Shown one piece after another: positions 19,729 through 32,423 of a stretch of DNA of 39,782 nucleotides. Each line of letters begins with the position of its first letter. Positions within the stretch are counted from its first letter, which is position 1. This DNA is from Rubrivivax sp. (GTDB taxonomy: Bacteria > Pseudomonadota > Gammaproteobacteria > Burkholderiales > Burkholderiaceae_C): the NCBI GenBank assembly GCA_016789955.1, contig JAEUPB010000050.1, positions 1 to 39,782 on the forward strand, in the 5' to 3' direction. The position numbers and the translations under genes were made by a program. Below the pieces are notes generated by a model. It had not been told where the DNA came from and did not search any database. It was given only the letters and a program-made list of their open reading frames with translations.

Positions 19729-20394
19729 CTATCGGGCGTCGATCCACCCGCGCAGCACGAGGGCTGCATCCGCCACGCCGACCTGCTTGAGCACCGAGAA
19801 GAGCGTGAGGCCGATGTCGGACTCTTCGCTGGCCACGGACTCCAGCTGCGACTGTGCCGCCACGAGCGCGGCCTGCGCCTCGCGCCGGCTCAGCTTGTCG
19901 GACTTCGTCAGCAGCACCAGCAACCGCACCTCGCCGTTGCGCACGCGGGGCGCGATGAGTTCGAGCAGCCGCTGGTCGAGTTCCGTGATGCCCAGGCGCG
20001 AGTCGACCATCAGCACGACCCCGTGCAAGGGCCTGCGCACCGCCAGATACTCGGCCATCACGGCCTGCCAGCGCAGCTTCGATCCGCGGTCCACGGCGGC
20101 ATAGCCGTAGCCGGGCAGATCGGCGAACAGGGCATCGGGGGCGTCCTTCGGCCCGACGGCGAACAGGTTGATGTGTTGCGTGCGCCCTGGCGTCCGTGAC
20201 GAGAAGGCCAGCCGCTTGTGCTGGGCGAGCGCGTTGATCGCGCTCGACTTGCCGGCGTTGCTGCGCCCGACGAAGGCGATCTCGGGCAATTCGTCGGCAG
20301 GAAGCTGCTCGAGCGTGCTCGCCGTGACGAGGAATCGGGCACCGTGGCACCAGGCCAATGCCGCCGCTGCGGGCGAGGAGATCGTCGCGTTCAT
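19729..20394 (-). CDS. engB: Ribosome biogenesis GTPase EngB (YihA/YsxC)
   Basis: An essential small GTPase that acts in late assembly of the 50S subunit. The 221-residue protein has G1 GRSNAGKSS (43-51), G2 TPGRTQHINLF, G3 DLPGYGYA and G4 TKSDK, in order. The length fits the family (about 200-220). The ATG at 20394 starts a short N-terminal extension MNATISSPAAAAL before the core. It diverges from the cytochrome c4 gene with a 56-base gap that must hold both promoters. Confidence 0.97.
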   Translation of the reverse strand: MNATISSPAAAALAWCHGARFLVTASTLEQLPADELPEIAFVGRSNAGKSSAINALAQHKRLAFSSRTPGRTQHINLFAVGPKDAPDALFADLPGYGYAAVDRGSKLRWQAVMAEYLAVRRPLHGVVLMVDSRLGITELDQRLLELIAPRVRNGEVRLLVLLTKSDKLSRREAQAALVAAQSQLESVASEESDIGLTLFSVLKQVGVADAALVLRGWIDAR

Positions 20395-20450
20395 GGGCCA
20401 TTGTAAAATTCGAGGCTTTTGTGAACGGCCATGAGAACGAGGCCACGCCG

Positions 20451-21059
20451 ATGAAACGACTCGCCGCCCTGTTGCTCGCCGCCGCGCTGCCCGCGATGGC
20501 TGCCGAAAGCAAGCCCGCGTTCAAGCCCGATGCAGCCAAGGGCCAGGCTCTGTCGGCGGCCTGCCAAGCCTGTCACACCGCTGACGGCACGCGCGGAAGC
20601 CCCGCCAATCCGATCCTGCAAGGGCAGCATCCGGAGTACATCGTCAAGCAGCTGCGCGAATTCAAGGCCGGCAAGCGCAAGAACGCGATCATGTCCGGCA
20701 TGGCGGCGCCGCTCGCCGAGGAGGACATGCAGCATATCGCCTCGTTCTACGCGTCGGCCAAGGCCAAACCGGGCTTCGCCAAGAGCAAGGACACCGTCCC
20801 GCTCGGCGAGAAGATCTATCGCGGCGGCATCGCCGAACGCCAGGTCCCCGCCTGCACCGGCTGCCACAGCCCGACGGGCGCCGGCATCCCGGCGCAGTAT
20901 CCGAGGCTGTCGGGCCAACACGGGGACTACACCGAGGCCCAGCTGGTGGCCTTCCGTTCCGGAGCCCGCGCCAACAACGCCCAGATGACGACGATCGCTT
21001 CGAAGCTGAGCGACCGCGAGATCAAGGCGGTGGCCGACTACATCGCCGGCCTGCGCTGA
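20451..21059 (+). CDS. Diheme cytochrome c4
   Basis: A 202-residue periplasmic electron carrier that donates to terminal oxidases. A signal peptide (MKRLAALLLAAALPAMA, cut near 17-18) is followed by two heme-binding motifs, CQACH (38-42) and CTGCH (135-139), in two similar halves. Each half has its downstream methionine ligand region (AIMSGMAAPL and AQMTTIAS). The ATG at 20451 was chosen because it begins the signal peptide; GTG at 20421 is in frame but adds a charged leader. A TAAAAT hexamer lies 41 bases upstream. Confidence 0.93.
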   Translation: MKRLAALLLAAALPAMAAESKPAFKPDAAKGQALSAACQACHTADGTRGSPANPILQGQHPEYIVKQLREFKAGKRKNAIMSGMAAPLAEEDMQHIASFYASAKAKPGFAKSKDTVPLGEKIYRGGIAERQVPACTGCHSPTGAGIPAQYPRLSGQHGDYTEAQLVAFRSGARANNAQMTTIASKLSDREIKAVADYIAGLR

Positions 21060-21124
21060 CCTTCCGAACTTTGTAAGCTCCACGCGCGCCCGGCCGACAC
21101 CGGGTAGAACCACGGAGCTTGCCC

Positions 21125-22117
21125 ATGCACCTGCGCAAAGACCGGGGCCACGTCCATCCGGTCCCATCGGACATCACCCCCCGCGCAGCCTATGAAGGCC
21201 GCCGGGTGTGGCTGCGCCAGGCAGCCACCACCGCAGGCGGCGTTGCGCTGTCGATGTGGGCCGGAATCGCCGCAAATGCGCAGTCGAGTCGCCCCGGCAA
21301 GCTGGCCGCGCTGCCCGGAACGCGCAGCGCCGTGGCGGCCGCCGTCACGATGGAGAAGCCGACCTCCTACCAGGACATCACCTCGTACAACAACTACTAC
21401 GAGTTCGGCACCGACAAGAGTGATCCGGCGAGGCTCGCCGGATCACTGAAGCCGCGCCCCTGGACGGTATCGATCGAAGGCGAGGTCAAGCGGCCGGGAA
21501 CGATGGACCTCGATGCGCTGCTCAAGCTGGCGCCGATGGAGGAACGCGTCTACCGGCTGCGCTGCGTCGAAGGCTGGTCGATGGTGATCCCGTGGGTCGG
21601 CTACTCTCTCGCCGAACTGATCCGCCGCGTCGAGCCCACCGGCAACGCAAAGTTCGTCGAGTTCGTGACACTGGCCGACCGCGGCCAGATGCCGGGCCTG
21701 AGGTCGTCGGTCCTCGAGTGGCCCTACATCGAGGCGCTCCGGCTCGACGAGGCGTTGCACCCCCTCACCCTGCTGGCTTTCGGACTCTACGGCGAAGTGC
21801 TGCCGAACCAGAACGGTGCCCCGCTTCGCCTCGTGGTGCCGTGGAAGTATGGATTCAAGTCCGGCAAGTCGATCGTGCGCATCCGCTTCGTCGAGAAGCA
21901 GCCTCGCACCAGTTGGGAACTGGCCGCGCCGTCCGAGTACGGCTTCTATTCGAACGTCAATCCGAAGGTCGACCACCCGCGCTGGAGCCAGGCGACCGAA
22001 CGGCGCATCGGCGAGGACGGACTGCTGGCTCGAAAGCGGCCGACGCTGATGTTCAACGGCTACGAGGCCCAGGTGGGCGCGCTGTACGCCGGCATGGACC
22101 TGCAGCGCCAGTTCTGA
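21125..22117 (+). CDS. msrP: Periplasmic methionine sulfoxide reductase, molybdenum catalytic subunit
   Basis: Repairs oxidised methionines of envelope proteins. The 330-residue protein carries a twin-arginine signal ([15 protein letters not shown], Arg26-Arg27), the molybdopterin cysteine in [10 protein letters not shown] (Cys147), [10 protein letters not shown] and the C-terminal [14 protein letters not shown], all typical of the sulfite-oxidase-like MsrP. The ATG at 21125 has GGAG eight bases upstream. It lies 12 bases before msrQ, its membrane partner. A 29-base hairpin-forming repeat lies inside the coding region. Confidence 0.96.
   Translation: MHLRKDRGHVHPVPSDITPRAAYEGRRVWLRQAATTAGGVALSMWAGIAANAQSSRPGKLAALPGTRSAVAAAVTMEKPTSYQDITSYNNYYEFGTDKSDPARLAGSLKPRPWTVSIEGEVKRPGTMDLDALLKLAPMEERVYRLRCVEGWSMVIPWVGYSLAELIRRVEPTGNAKFVEFVTLADRGQMPGLRSSVLEWPYIEALRLDEALHPLTLLAFGLYGEVLPNQNGAPLRLVVPWKYGFKSGKSIVRIRFVEKQPRTSWELAAPSEYGFYSNVNPKVDHPRWSQATERRIGEDGLLARKRPTLMFNGYEAQVGALYAGMDLQRQF
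21419..21447. repeat. 14-bp inverted repeat inside msrP
   Basis: Arms AGTGATCCGGCGAG and CTCGCCGGATCACT are exact reverse complements separated by a single G. The site is wholly within codons for the conserved MsrP segment [13 protein letters not shown], so it did not arise by a simple insertion that lengthened the protein. A 14-bp match at this spacing is improbable by chance in a window of this size. Confidence 0.9.
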
Positions 22118-22129
22118 AGGCAGGCGACG

Positions 22130-22768
22130 ATGACGCGCTTGGGGACGCTGGCGGCGCCCTCGATGAACCGATGGCTGTTGCGGCCGCAGGTCAAGTCCTT
22201 GCTGTTCGTCGCGGCAGCCGGTCCCGCTGCCGCGCTGGTATGGGGAGCCGTACACGGCACGCTGGGAGCCAATCCGGCGGAGGCACTGATCCGCAACACC
22301 GGCGACTGGACGCTGCGCATGCTCTGGGCAACGCTGGCCGTGACGCCACTGCGCCAAGCGACCGGGTGGCATGCGCTCGCTCGCTGGCGGCGCACGCTGG
22401 GGCTCTACACGTTCTTCTATGCGGTGCTGCACGCCGCGGCCTACGCATGGCTGGACATGGGGCTGCAAGTCGCGGACATCGTGCGGGACATCGCCAAGCG
22501 TCCGTTCATCCTCGTCGGTGCAACCTCCCTGCTGCTGCTGATCCCCTTGGCGGCCACGTCCTGGGATCGCGCCGTCCGCACGCTCGGAGCGGCGCGGTGG
22601 AAGGCTCTGCATCGCACCGTGTACACGATCGCGTTGCTCGCACTGCTGCATTTCCTGTGGATGCGGTCGAGCAAGGGCGACGTCGCCGAGGTCGGCGTCT
22701 ACGCTGCCATCCTGGCCATGTTGTACGGATGGCGGCTGCGCGATCACCTGCGGACTCGTCCGGCTTGA
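22130..22768 (+). CDS. msrQ: Heme-binding membrane subunit MsrQ
   Basis: Passes electrons from the quinone pool or flavin reductases to MsrP. The 212-residue polytopic protein shows the family pattern: NPAEALIRNTGDWTLRMLWATLAVTPLR, RRTLGLYTFFYAVLHAAAY (with a heme-ligand His), RPFILVGATSLLLLIPLAATS and WKALHRTVYTIALLALLHFLWM (two further His). About six transmembrane helices are predicted. It follows msrP by 12 bases. Confidence 0.95.
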   Translation: MTRLGTLAAPSMNRWLLRPQVKSLLFVAAAGPAAALVWGAVHGTLGANPAEALIRNTGDWTLRMLWATLAVTPLRQATGWHALARWRRTLGLYTFFYAVLHAAAYAWLDMGLQVADIVRDIAKRPFILVGATSLLLLIPLAATSWDRAVRTLGAARWKALHRTVYTIALLALLHFLWMRSSKGDVAEVGVYAAILAMLYGWRLRDHLRTRPA

Positions 22769-22790
22769 AGGGCGGTGGCAGACTGCGGTC

Positions 22791-24086
22791 GTGACCGGCC
22801 GTCGTCTCCTGCTTCTCGTGCTGGCGTCGGCCGGGCTCCTGCTCGGGGCGGCGACGCTCGCGGTCTGGGCACTCGCAGTGGAGGAGACTCCGCGAGTGCC
22901 CGCGGCCGAGCGTGTTCAGCCCGCAGACATCGAACACGCGCTGATGCTGGCGCGCAGCCACGATCCGCGGCGCCAGCGTGGCGGATTCGTGCGCGCCCTG
23001 GCGGCCGAGGAACGAGACGTGGTGCTGCTGATGCAGCACGCCGCGTCGCGATGGTCCGGAGCCGGGGCGCGCGTCTCCTTCGAGCAGGGGCGCGCCACGC
23101 TGAACGCCAGCCTGCCGGCCGGGCTCCCGCCCATCCGGCAGGTGTGGCGCCGGGGCGAGGCGCAAACGGGCTGGCTCAACCTGCGGGTAGAACTGCTGCA
23201 GGCGCGCGGCTTGCCGGTCCTGAACACCCTGCGCGTGGGGCGACTGCCGCTGCCGGCCTGGATCGCCGAGCCGGCGGCTCGCTGGTGGCTCGACCAGCGC
23301 GGCCTGGGCGTGGACCTCGACCTTCCGCGAGACGTCGTACGCCACGTCGAGTTCCGGCCGCAACGGGTGATCGTGTTCTACGCATGGCGGCAGGACACGC
23401 TCGCGCGCATGCTGGCCACGCTGGTGCCGCCGGCCGATCAAGTGCGCCTGCGCGCCTACTCGGACCGCCTAGTCGAGATCCTGCGCGACGCCACGCCTGG
23501 CACGATGGTGTCGATGGCGAGCCTGCTGCCGCCGGTCTTCGAACTCGCCCGCCAGCGCAGCGCGACACCCGAAGCCGACCCGGCACGCGAGAACCGCGCG
23601 GCGCTGCTGGCGCTGGCCTTCTATGCCAACCAGCGGGGGCTCGCGGCGATCGTGCCTGCGGCCCGCCACTGGCCCCAGCCATCGGCCTTGACCGTCACTT
23701 TGGCCGGCCGCATCGATACGCCGCTGCACTGGCTGATCTCCGCCGCCGTGGCCGCGGAGTCCGGGACACCGCTGGCCGACGCCATCGGCCTCTACAAGGA
23801 GGTGAGCGACTCGCGCGGCGGCAGCGGCTTCAGCTTCAATGACCTCGCGGCCGACAGGGCCGGCACCCGACTGGGCGAGCGCGCGGTCCGTGACCCTCGG
23901 GGCGTGCAGGAACGAATCGCGCGCGGTGTGATGGAAAGCGATCTGCTGCCCGACCTCACCGACCTCCCCGAGTCGCTGGGCGCAGAGACCTTCGCACGCC
24001 GATACGGTGACCTGGAGGCACCCCGGTTCATGTCCACGATGCGCGAGATCGAGAGCCGGCTCGACACGTTGCCTCTGCTGCGTTGA
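22791..24086 (+). CDS. Unknown exported or membrane-anchored protein
   Basis: I do not recognise this 431-residue protein. It starts with GTG 22 bases after msrQ and is probably in that operon. An N-terminal hydrophobic segment (about 5-28) is a signal anchor or signal peptide; there is no lipobox. The body is Arg/Ala/Leu-rich and likely periplasmic. The C-terminal part (about 305-356) contains a His after DTPL, then KE-x2-D and [12 protein letters not shown]. The spacing recalls YfiM-like (DUF2279) proteins, which are periplasmic and uncharacterised; this likeness is by eye. There is no methionine-repair signature beyond its position. Confidence 0.7.
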   Translation: MTGRRLLLLVLASAGLLLGAATLAVWALAVEETPRVPAAERVQPADIEHALMLARSHDPRRQRGGFVRALAAEERDVVLLMQHAASRWSGAGARVSFEQGRATLNASLPAGLPPIRQVWRRGEAQTGWLNLRVELLQARGLPVLNTLRVGRLPLPAWIAEPAARWWLDQRGLGVDLDLPRDVVRHVEFRPQRVIVFYAWRQDTLARMLATLVPPADQVRLRAYSDRLVEILRDATPGTMVSMASLLPPVFELARQRSATPEADPARENRAALLALAFYANQRGLAAIVPAARHWPQPSALTVTLAGRIDTPLHWLISAAVAAESGTPLADAIGLYKEVSDSRGGSGFSFNDLAADRAGTRLGERAVRDPRGVQERIARGVMESDLLPDLTDLPESLGAETFARRYGDLEAPRFMSTMREIESRLDTLPLLR

Positions 24087-24265
24087 CAAAGCGCACGTCG
24101 CCGCCTGCGAGTGAGGGCTTTCGGCTTGCCACCGTGCCGGACCGGGTGCACACTGGGTCGCAACCGATCTCGAATCGCACCCCTCTTGCGCTTCCGCGCC
24201 CCTTTCCCTACGCCGGCTCCTGCGCCCTCTCGGCGCACCGGTTCACCCTCGACCTGGAGGTACTG

Positions 24266-24607
24266 ATGAACTTGACGATCAGCGGTCACCATCTCGAAGT
24301 GACGCCCGCACTTCGAGAGTATGTACTCACCAAGCTGGATCGCGTGACACGCCACTTCGACCAAGTGGTGGACGTCAGCGTGCTATTGACCGTTGAGAAG
24401 ATGAAGGAGAAGGAACGGCGACAGCGCGCCGAAGTGACCCTGCACGTGAAAGGCCGTGACATCTTCGTCGAGCAATCGGACGAAGACCTGTATGCCGCCA
24501 TCGACGCCCTGATGGACAAGCTCGACCGGCAAGTGGTCCGGCACAAGGATCGTCTGCAGGATCATCACCACGAGTCACCGAAGCGCAGCGCGGCGAGCGC
24601 CTCCTGA
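24266..24607 (+). CDS. hpf: Ribosome hibernation promoting factor (HPF/YfiA family)
   Basis: Binds the ribosome decoding region in stationary phase. The 113-residue product is the short-type [76 protein letters not shown] strong GGAGG sits six bases before the ATG. It forms the first gene of hpf-ptsN-hprK, but a terminator separates it from ptsN. The 179 bases upstream contain no other feature I can support. Confidence 0.95.
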   Translation: MNLTISGHHLEVTPALREYVLTKLDRVTRHFDQVVDVSVLLTVEKMKEKERRQRAEVTLHVKGRDIFVEQSDEDLYAAIDALMDKLDRQVVRHKDRLQDHHHESPKRSAASAS

Positions 24608-24638
24608 CGAAGTCGGGTTGCACCCGAGAACCAGAATC

Positions 24639-24662
24639 GACGGCCCTGCGGGGCCGTCTTTC
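24639..24662 (+). terminator. Terminator after hpf
   Basis: Arms GACGGCCC and GGGCCGTC enclose the loop TGCG, followed by TTTCATTCT. It lies 31 bases after the hpf stop. The T-run is imperfect, so some read-through into ptsN is possible. A TATAGT hexamer at 24764-24769 could serve as a separate ptsN promoter. Confidence 0.7.
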
Positions 24663-24799
24663 ATTCTCCAGTCGGCTGTTGCTGCAGCGCCGCAAATTCC
24701 CGGGAATGGGGGATATGCGCCGCTCCGGGCGAGTTCTCGACCGCGCTGCGACCGACCGCCGGCTATAGTCTTTTCTTCACGCAACATTGTTGCAGCCTC

Positions 24800-25270
24800 A
24801 TGAATCGTCTCGCCGCCATCCTTCCGGCTGCCAACGTGCTGGTCAATGTGGAAGCGACCAGCAAGAAGCGGGTCTTCGAGCAGGCTGGCCTCCTGTTCGA
24901 GAACCAGCACGGTGTGGCCCGCGGGATGGTGACGGACAACCTGTTCGCTCGGGAAAGGCTCGGGTCCACCGGCCTGGGCCACGCGGTGGCGATCCCGCAC
25001 GGCCGCATCAAAGGCCTCAAGAATCCGCTGGCGGCGGTGCTGCGCGTGCAGCAGGCGATCCCTTTCGACGCCCCTGATGACGAAGCCGTCTGCCTGCTGA
25101 TATTCCTGCTGGTGCCTGAAGCCGCGACGCAACGACACCTGGAGATCCTGTCCGAGATCGCCGAGATGCTGTCGGACCGCGAATTGCGTGAGCGCCTGAA
25201 GACCGAGGTCGACCCGGCGGTGGTCCACCAGTTGATCGCCGATTGGGAACCGCTGAAGTCCGTCGCCTGA
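24800..25270 (+). CDS. ptsN: Nitrogen phosphotransferase system EIIA component
   Basis: EIIA-Ntr is a regulatory phosphotransfer protein of the nitrogen PTS, influencing potassium and nitrogen control. The 156-residue product has the phosphorylated histidine in AIPHGR (His67) and the family end [23 protein letters not shown]. There is no Shine-Dalgarno; a short inverted repeat GCAACA-T-TGTTGC lies six bases upstream of the ATG. It precedes hprK by 13 bases. Confidence 0.95.
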   Translation: MNRLAAILPAANVLVNVEATSKKRVFEQAGLLFENQHGVARGMVTDNLFARERLGSTGLGHAVAIPHGRIKGLKNPLAAVLRVQQAIPFDAPDDEAVCLLIFLLVPEAATQRHLEILSEIAEMLSDRELRERLKTEVDPAVVHQLIADWEPLKSVA

Positions 25271-25283
25271 GCACGCGGCGGCG

Positions 25284-26234
25284 ATGAAGCCCACCTCGAT
25301 CAGCGCGGAGGCGATGTTCGAGGCGCACCGGGAAGGTCTGCGCTGGGAGTGGATCGCCGGGCACGCGCACCCCGAGCGCCGCTTTGCCGATGACGCCATC
25401 CGCGATGCGCGTGCTGCGGCCGACCTGGTCGGCTACCTGAACTACATCCACCCATACCGGGTGCAGCTGCTCGGTCGCCGCGAGGTCGCCTACCTCATCG
25501 GTTCGGCACCCGAAGACCAGGAGCGGCGCATCTCGCGCATCGTCACGCTCGAGCCGCCCGCGCTCATCGTGGCCGACGCACAGGCACCGCCGGTCCGGCT
25601 GATCGCGATGTGCGACCGTGCAGAGATCCCGCTGTTCGTCACCGCCGAGTCGGCCGGGCACGTGATCGATGTGATGCGCGGCTATCTGGCCCAGCACTTT
25701 GCCGACCGCACCACGCGCCACGGCGTGTTCATGGACATCCTCGGCGTCGGCGTGCTGCTGACCGGCGAGTCGGGCCTCGGCAAGAGCGAGCTCGGCCTGG
25801 AGCTGATCTCTCGCGGCCACGGCCTCGTCGCCGACGATGCGGTGGACCTGTTCCGCACGTCCCAGACCTCGCTGGAAGGCCGTTGCCCGGAACTGCTGAT
25901 CAACCTGCTCGAGGTGCGCGGCATCGGGCTGCTGGACATCAAGGCCATCTTCGGCGAGACCGCGGTGCGCCGGAAGATGAAGCTCAAGCTCATCGTCCAC
26001 CTCGTCCGCAAGGAGACCATGGAGCGCGACTTCGAGCGGCTGCCCTACGAGCCGCTGTACGAGGACATCCTCGGGCTGCCGGTGCGCAAGGTCGTGATCG
26101 CCGTGGACGCCGGCCGCAACCTCGCGGTGCTGGTCGAGGCGGCGGTGCGCAACACCATCCTGCAGCTGCGCGGCATCGACACCTACCAGGAATTCGTGGA
26201 GCGCCACCAGCGCGCGATGGAGCGCCCGCAATAG
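25284..26234 (+). CDS. hprK: HPr kinase/phosphorylase
   Basis: Phosphorylates and dephosphorylates HPr on serine. The 316-residue protein has a Walker A loop GESGLGKSE (161-169), a preceding conserved His in [19 protein letters not shown], and the signature [20 protein letters not shown] followed by an [10 protein letters not shown] segment. It forms hpf-ptsN-hprK, the usual proteobacterial order. It ends 11 bases from the convergent fur gene. Confidence 0.96.
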   Translation: MKPTSISAEAMFEAHREGLRWEWIAGHAHPERRFADDAIRDARAAADLVGYLNYIHPYRVQLLGRREVAYLIGSAPEDQERRISRIVTLEPPALIVADAQAPPVRLIAMCDRAEIPLFVTAESAGHVIDVMRGYLAQHFADRTTRHGVFMDILGVGVLLTGESGLGKSELGLELISRGHGLVADDAVDLFRTSQTSLEGRCPELLINLLEVRGIGLLDIKAIFGETAVRRKMKLKLIVHLVRKETMERDFERLPYEPLYEDILGLPVRKVVIAVDAGRNLAVLVEAAVRNTILQLRGIDTYQEFVERHQRAMERPQ

Positions 26235-26245
26235 AGCGCCGCCGG

Positions 26246-26671
26246 CTACTTGCGGTACTGGCAGTCCGACTTGGTGCAGCGCGCGTACAGCGCCAGCGAG
26301 TGCTCGTGCAGCTCGAAGCCCCGCTGCACAGCGATGTCGCGCTGCCGCTGCTCGATCTGGGGATCGTAGAACTCCTCGACCCGTCCGCAGGTCAGGCACA
26401 CGAGGTGATCGTGGTGCTGCCCCTCGTTAAGCTCGAACACCGACTTTCCCGACTCGAAGTTGCTGCGCGTCAGCAACCCGGCCTGCTCGAACTGCATCAG
26501 CACCCGGTACACGGTGGCCAGGCCGATGTCCGCCCCCTCGCCCAGCAGTGCCTTGTAGACGTCCTCCGCCGTCATGTGCCGACGTTTGGCGTGCTGGAAG
26601 ACCTCGAGGATCTTCAGCCTCGGCAGCGTCGCCTTCAGGCCGCTGCTCTTCAGTTCTTCGACATGGGTCAT
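26246..26671 (-). CDS. fur: Ferric uptake regulator
   Basis: An iron-responsive repressor. The 141-residue protein has an N-terminal winged helix ([32 protein letters not shown]), the metal site [11 protein letters not shown] (about 86-96) and the C-terminal [10 protein letters not shown], giving two structural cysteine pairs. The length is typical. It diverges from bamE with an 83-base gap. No convincing Fur box was seen in that gap, so autoregulation is not shown. Confidence 0.97.
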   Translation of the reverse strand: MTHVEELKSSGLKATLPRLKILEVFQHAKRRHMTAEDVYKALLGEGADIGLATVYRVLMQFEQAGLLTRSNFESGKSVFELNEGQHHDHLVCLTCGRVEEFYDPQIEQRQRDIAVQRGFELHEHSLALYARCTKSDCQYRK

Positions 26672-26754
26672 GCTGCTCCCCGCGGGAAGGGCCGCACCTG
26701 CCCCTCGGTAGAATGGATCGCATCATATCGAGCGGCTGCCCGCGGGCGCCTCCC

Positions 26755-28130
<1,376 letters not shown>

Positions 28131-28132
28131 CC

Positions 28133-28804
28133 GTGGGAGGCCTCTCGCACTTCTGGGAGCGCAGCGACGAGATCGGCCGGACCGTCGCGCTGCTGCTGCT
28201 GGCGATGTCGGTCTCGGGCTGGGTGGTGGTCCTGTGGAAGGGCTGGGTGCTGCGCCGCGCCGCCAAGGACATCGCGCGCGCCGTGCCGGCCTTCTGGGAA
28301 TCCGCTGGGCTGGACGGCGCACGGCAGCGGCTGCAGGCCCTCGATCGCGAGCGCGTGCTGCTGCCGCTGGTCGACGCCGCGTTGCAGCAGCCCGCCGGCG
28401 GCACGCTGGAAGGCAGCGGCGCGCTCGACACCCAGCTCACCCGCCGCCTGCGCGACGCCCTCCACCGCGCCCTGGCCCACCTGCAGTACGGACAGGTGCT
28501 GCTGGCCTCGGTGGGCAGCACCGCCCCGTTCGTCGGCCTGTTCGGCACCGTCTGGGGCATCTACAACGCGCTGCTGGGCATCGCCTCGTCGGGATCGCTG
28601 AGCCTGGAGAAGGTGGCGGGCCCGATCGGCGAATCGCTCGTGATGACGGCCGCCGGCATCGCGGTGGCCGTGCCGGCCGTGCTCGCGTTCAACGTCTTCG
28701 GCAAATGGGTCGCGGCCTGCGAGGCCGAGCTCGAAGGCTTCGCCCACGACCTGCGCCAGATGGCGCTCGACGCGGCCGGATCCCGGTCGCCCGGGCAGGC
28801 CTGA
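28133..28804 (+). CDS. exbB: MotA/TolQ/ExbB proton channel family protein
   Basis: A 223-residue inner membrane protein with three membrane helices (about 17-35, 125-150, 165-190) and the family motif GSTAPFVGLFGTVWGIYNALLGI. It pairs with the downstream ExbD/TolR protein to convert proton flow into movement of TonB or TolA. Neither partner gene is nearby, so ExbB versus TolQ cannot be decided from context. It starts with GTG two bases after dapB. Confidence 0.9.
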   Translation: MGGLSHFWERSDEIGRTVALLLLAMSVSGWVVVLWKGWVLRRAAKDIARAVPAFWESAGLDGARQRLQALDRERVLLPLVDAALQQPAGGTLEGSGALDTQLTRRLRDALHRALAHLQYGQVLLASVGSTAPFVGLFGTVWGIYNALLGIASSGSLSLEKVAGPIGESLVMTAAGIAVAVPAVLAFNVFGKWVAACEAELEGFAHDLRQMALDAAGSRSPGQA

Positions 28805-28805
28805 C

Positions 28806-29234
28806 ATGGCCTTCGGCCGCCTGGAGCGCAACCCGGGCTCGCAGCCGATGAGCGAAATCAACATGACGCCGCTGATCGACGTGATGCTGGTGCTGCTGGT
28901 GATCTTCATCATCACGGCGCCGCTGATGACGTCGAGCCTGCGGCTGGACCTGCCGAAGACCGAGGCGGGGCAGCCCACGGATGCCGGCTCGATCCTGCAG
29001 CTGGCGGTCGACGAGCAGGGCCGCTACTACGCCGGCGACGAGGTGGTCGATGCCACGCGGCTCGCGGTTCGCGTGCGCGAGGCAGCCCGGCGCGACGCGC
29101 AGACCGAGGTGCAGCTGCGCGCCGACAGCCGCGTGCCGTACGGCCGCGTGGCCGAGTTGATCGGCCTCGTGCAGGACGCCGGGCTGTCGCGCATCGGCTT
29201 CGTCACCGAGTCCGCGGCGGCGCCCACAAAGTAG
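28806..29234 (+). CDS. exbD: ExbD/TolR family transport protein
   Basis: A 142-residue protein with one N-terminal membrane helix that contains the proton-carrying aspartate in [20 protein letters not shown] (Asp25 region), followed by a periplasmic domain with the [30 protein letters not shown] motif. It starts one base after exbB, so the two are translated together. ExbD or TolR is not resolved. Confidence 0.92.
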   Translation: MAFGRLERNPGSQPMSEINMTPLIDVMLVLLVIFIITAPLMTSSLRLDLPKTEAGQPTDAGSILQLAVDEQGRYYAGDEVVDATRLAVRVREAARRDAQTEVQLRADSRVPYGRVAELIGLVQDAGLSRIGFVTESAAAPTK

Positions 29235-29241
29235 CGGTCCC

Positions 29242-29247
29242 TACAAT
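29242..29247 (+). promoter_or_regulatory. -10-like hexamer close to the leuS start
   Basis: TACAAT ends seven bases before the leuS ATG at 29255. The bases between are CTTGGGG, whose G-run touches the ATG and cannot act as a normal Shine-Dalgarno. No good -35 is visible. A leaderless leuS transcript is possible. Confidence 0.35.
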
Positions 29248-29254
29248 CTTGGGG

Positions 29255-31886
<2,632 letters not shown>

Positions 31887-31900
<14 letters not shown>

Positions 31901-32402
31901 CGTCGCACGGCGCGCCCGCCGGCGGCTGCTCGGCACTGCCGCACTGGCGGCCACCTCCACGGTCGCAGGCTGCGGCTTTCACCTGCGCGGGGCCGTGCCG
32001 CTGCCCTTCCGCAGCATCGCGCTGACCGGGTTCGCGCCCCGCTCCCCGCTCGCCGACGAGCTGCGCACCGCGCTCGCGCGGGACGTGCGGGTGGCCGACT
32101 CGCCCAACGAGGTCGACGTGGTGCTGCACGCGATGGCCGACGTGCGCGAACGCAGCGTGGTGGCGCAGACCGCTGCCGCGCAGGTGCGGGCGCTCCAGCT
32201 GCGCCTGCGGTTGCAGTTCCGCGCCAGCACGCCGTCGGGGCGCGAGCTGCTGCCGGCCTCGACGCTGCTGCTGGCGCGGGACGTCAGCTACAACGAGACG
32301 CTGGCGCTGGCCAAGGCCCAGGAGGAGGCCGAGCTGTATCGCGAGATGCAGGCCGACATCGTGCTGCAGGTGCTGCGCCGCCTGGCTTCGATCAAGGTCT
32401 GA
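31887..32402 (+). CDS. lptE: LPS assembly lipoprotein LptE
   Basis: An outer membrane lipoprotein that plugs the LptD barrel during lipopolysaccharide export. The 171-residue protein has a signal sequence with lipobox VAGC (Cys29), followed by [19 protein letters not shown], the family's hallmark start, and ends with a helix [23 protein letters not shown]. It overlaps leuS by 14 bases and precedes holA by 21. Confidence 0.94.
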
Positions 32403-32423
32403 GCAGCGCCGGCCCGGACCGCG

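Noticed and set aside
24781-24793. Inverted repeat GCAACA-T-TGTTGC just before the ptsN start
   Set aside because: Six-base arms with a one-base centre are too short to give a stable RNA hairpin; it may be an operator, but there is nothing further to support it.
26672-26754. A Fur box in the fur-bamE gap
   Set aside because: I looked for GATAATGATAATCATTATC-like repeats and found only CATCATATCG, too weak a match to call.
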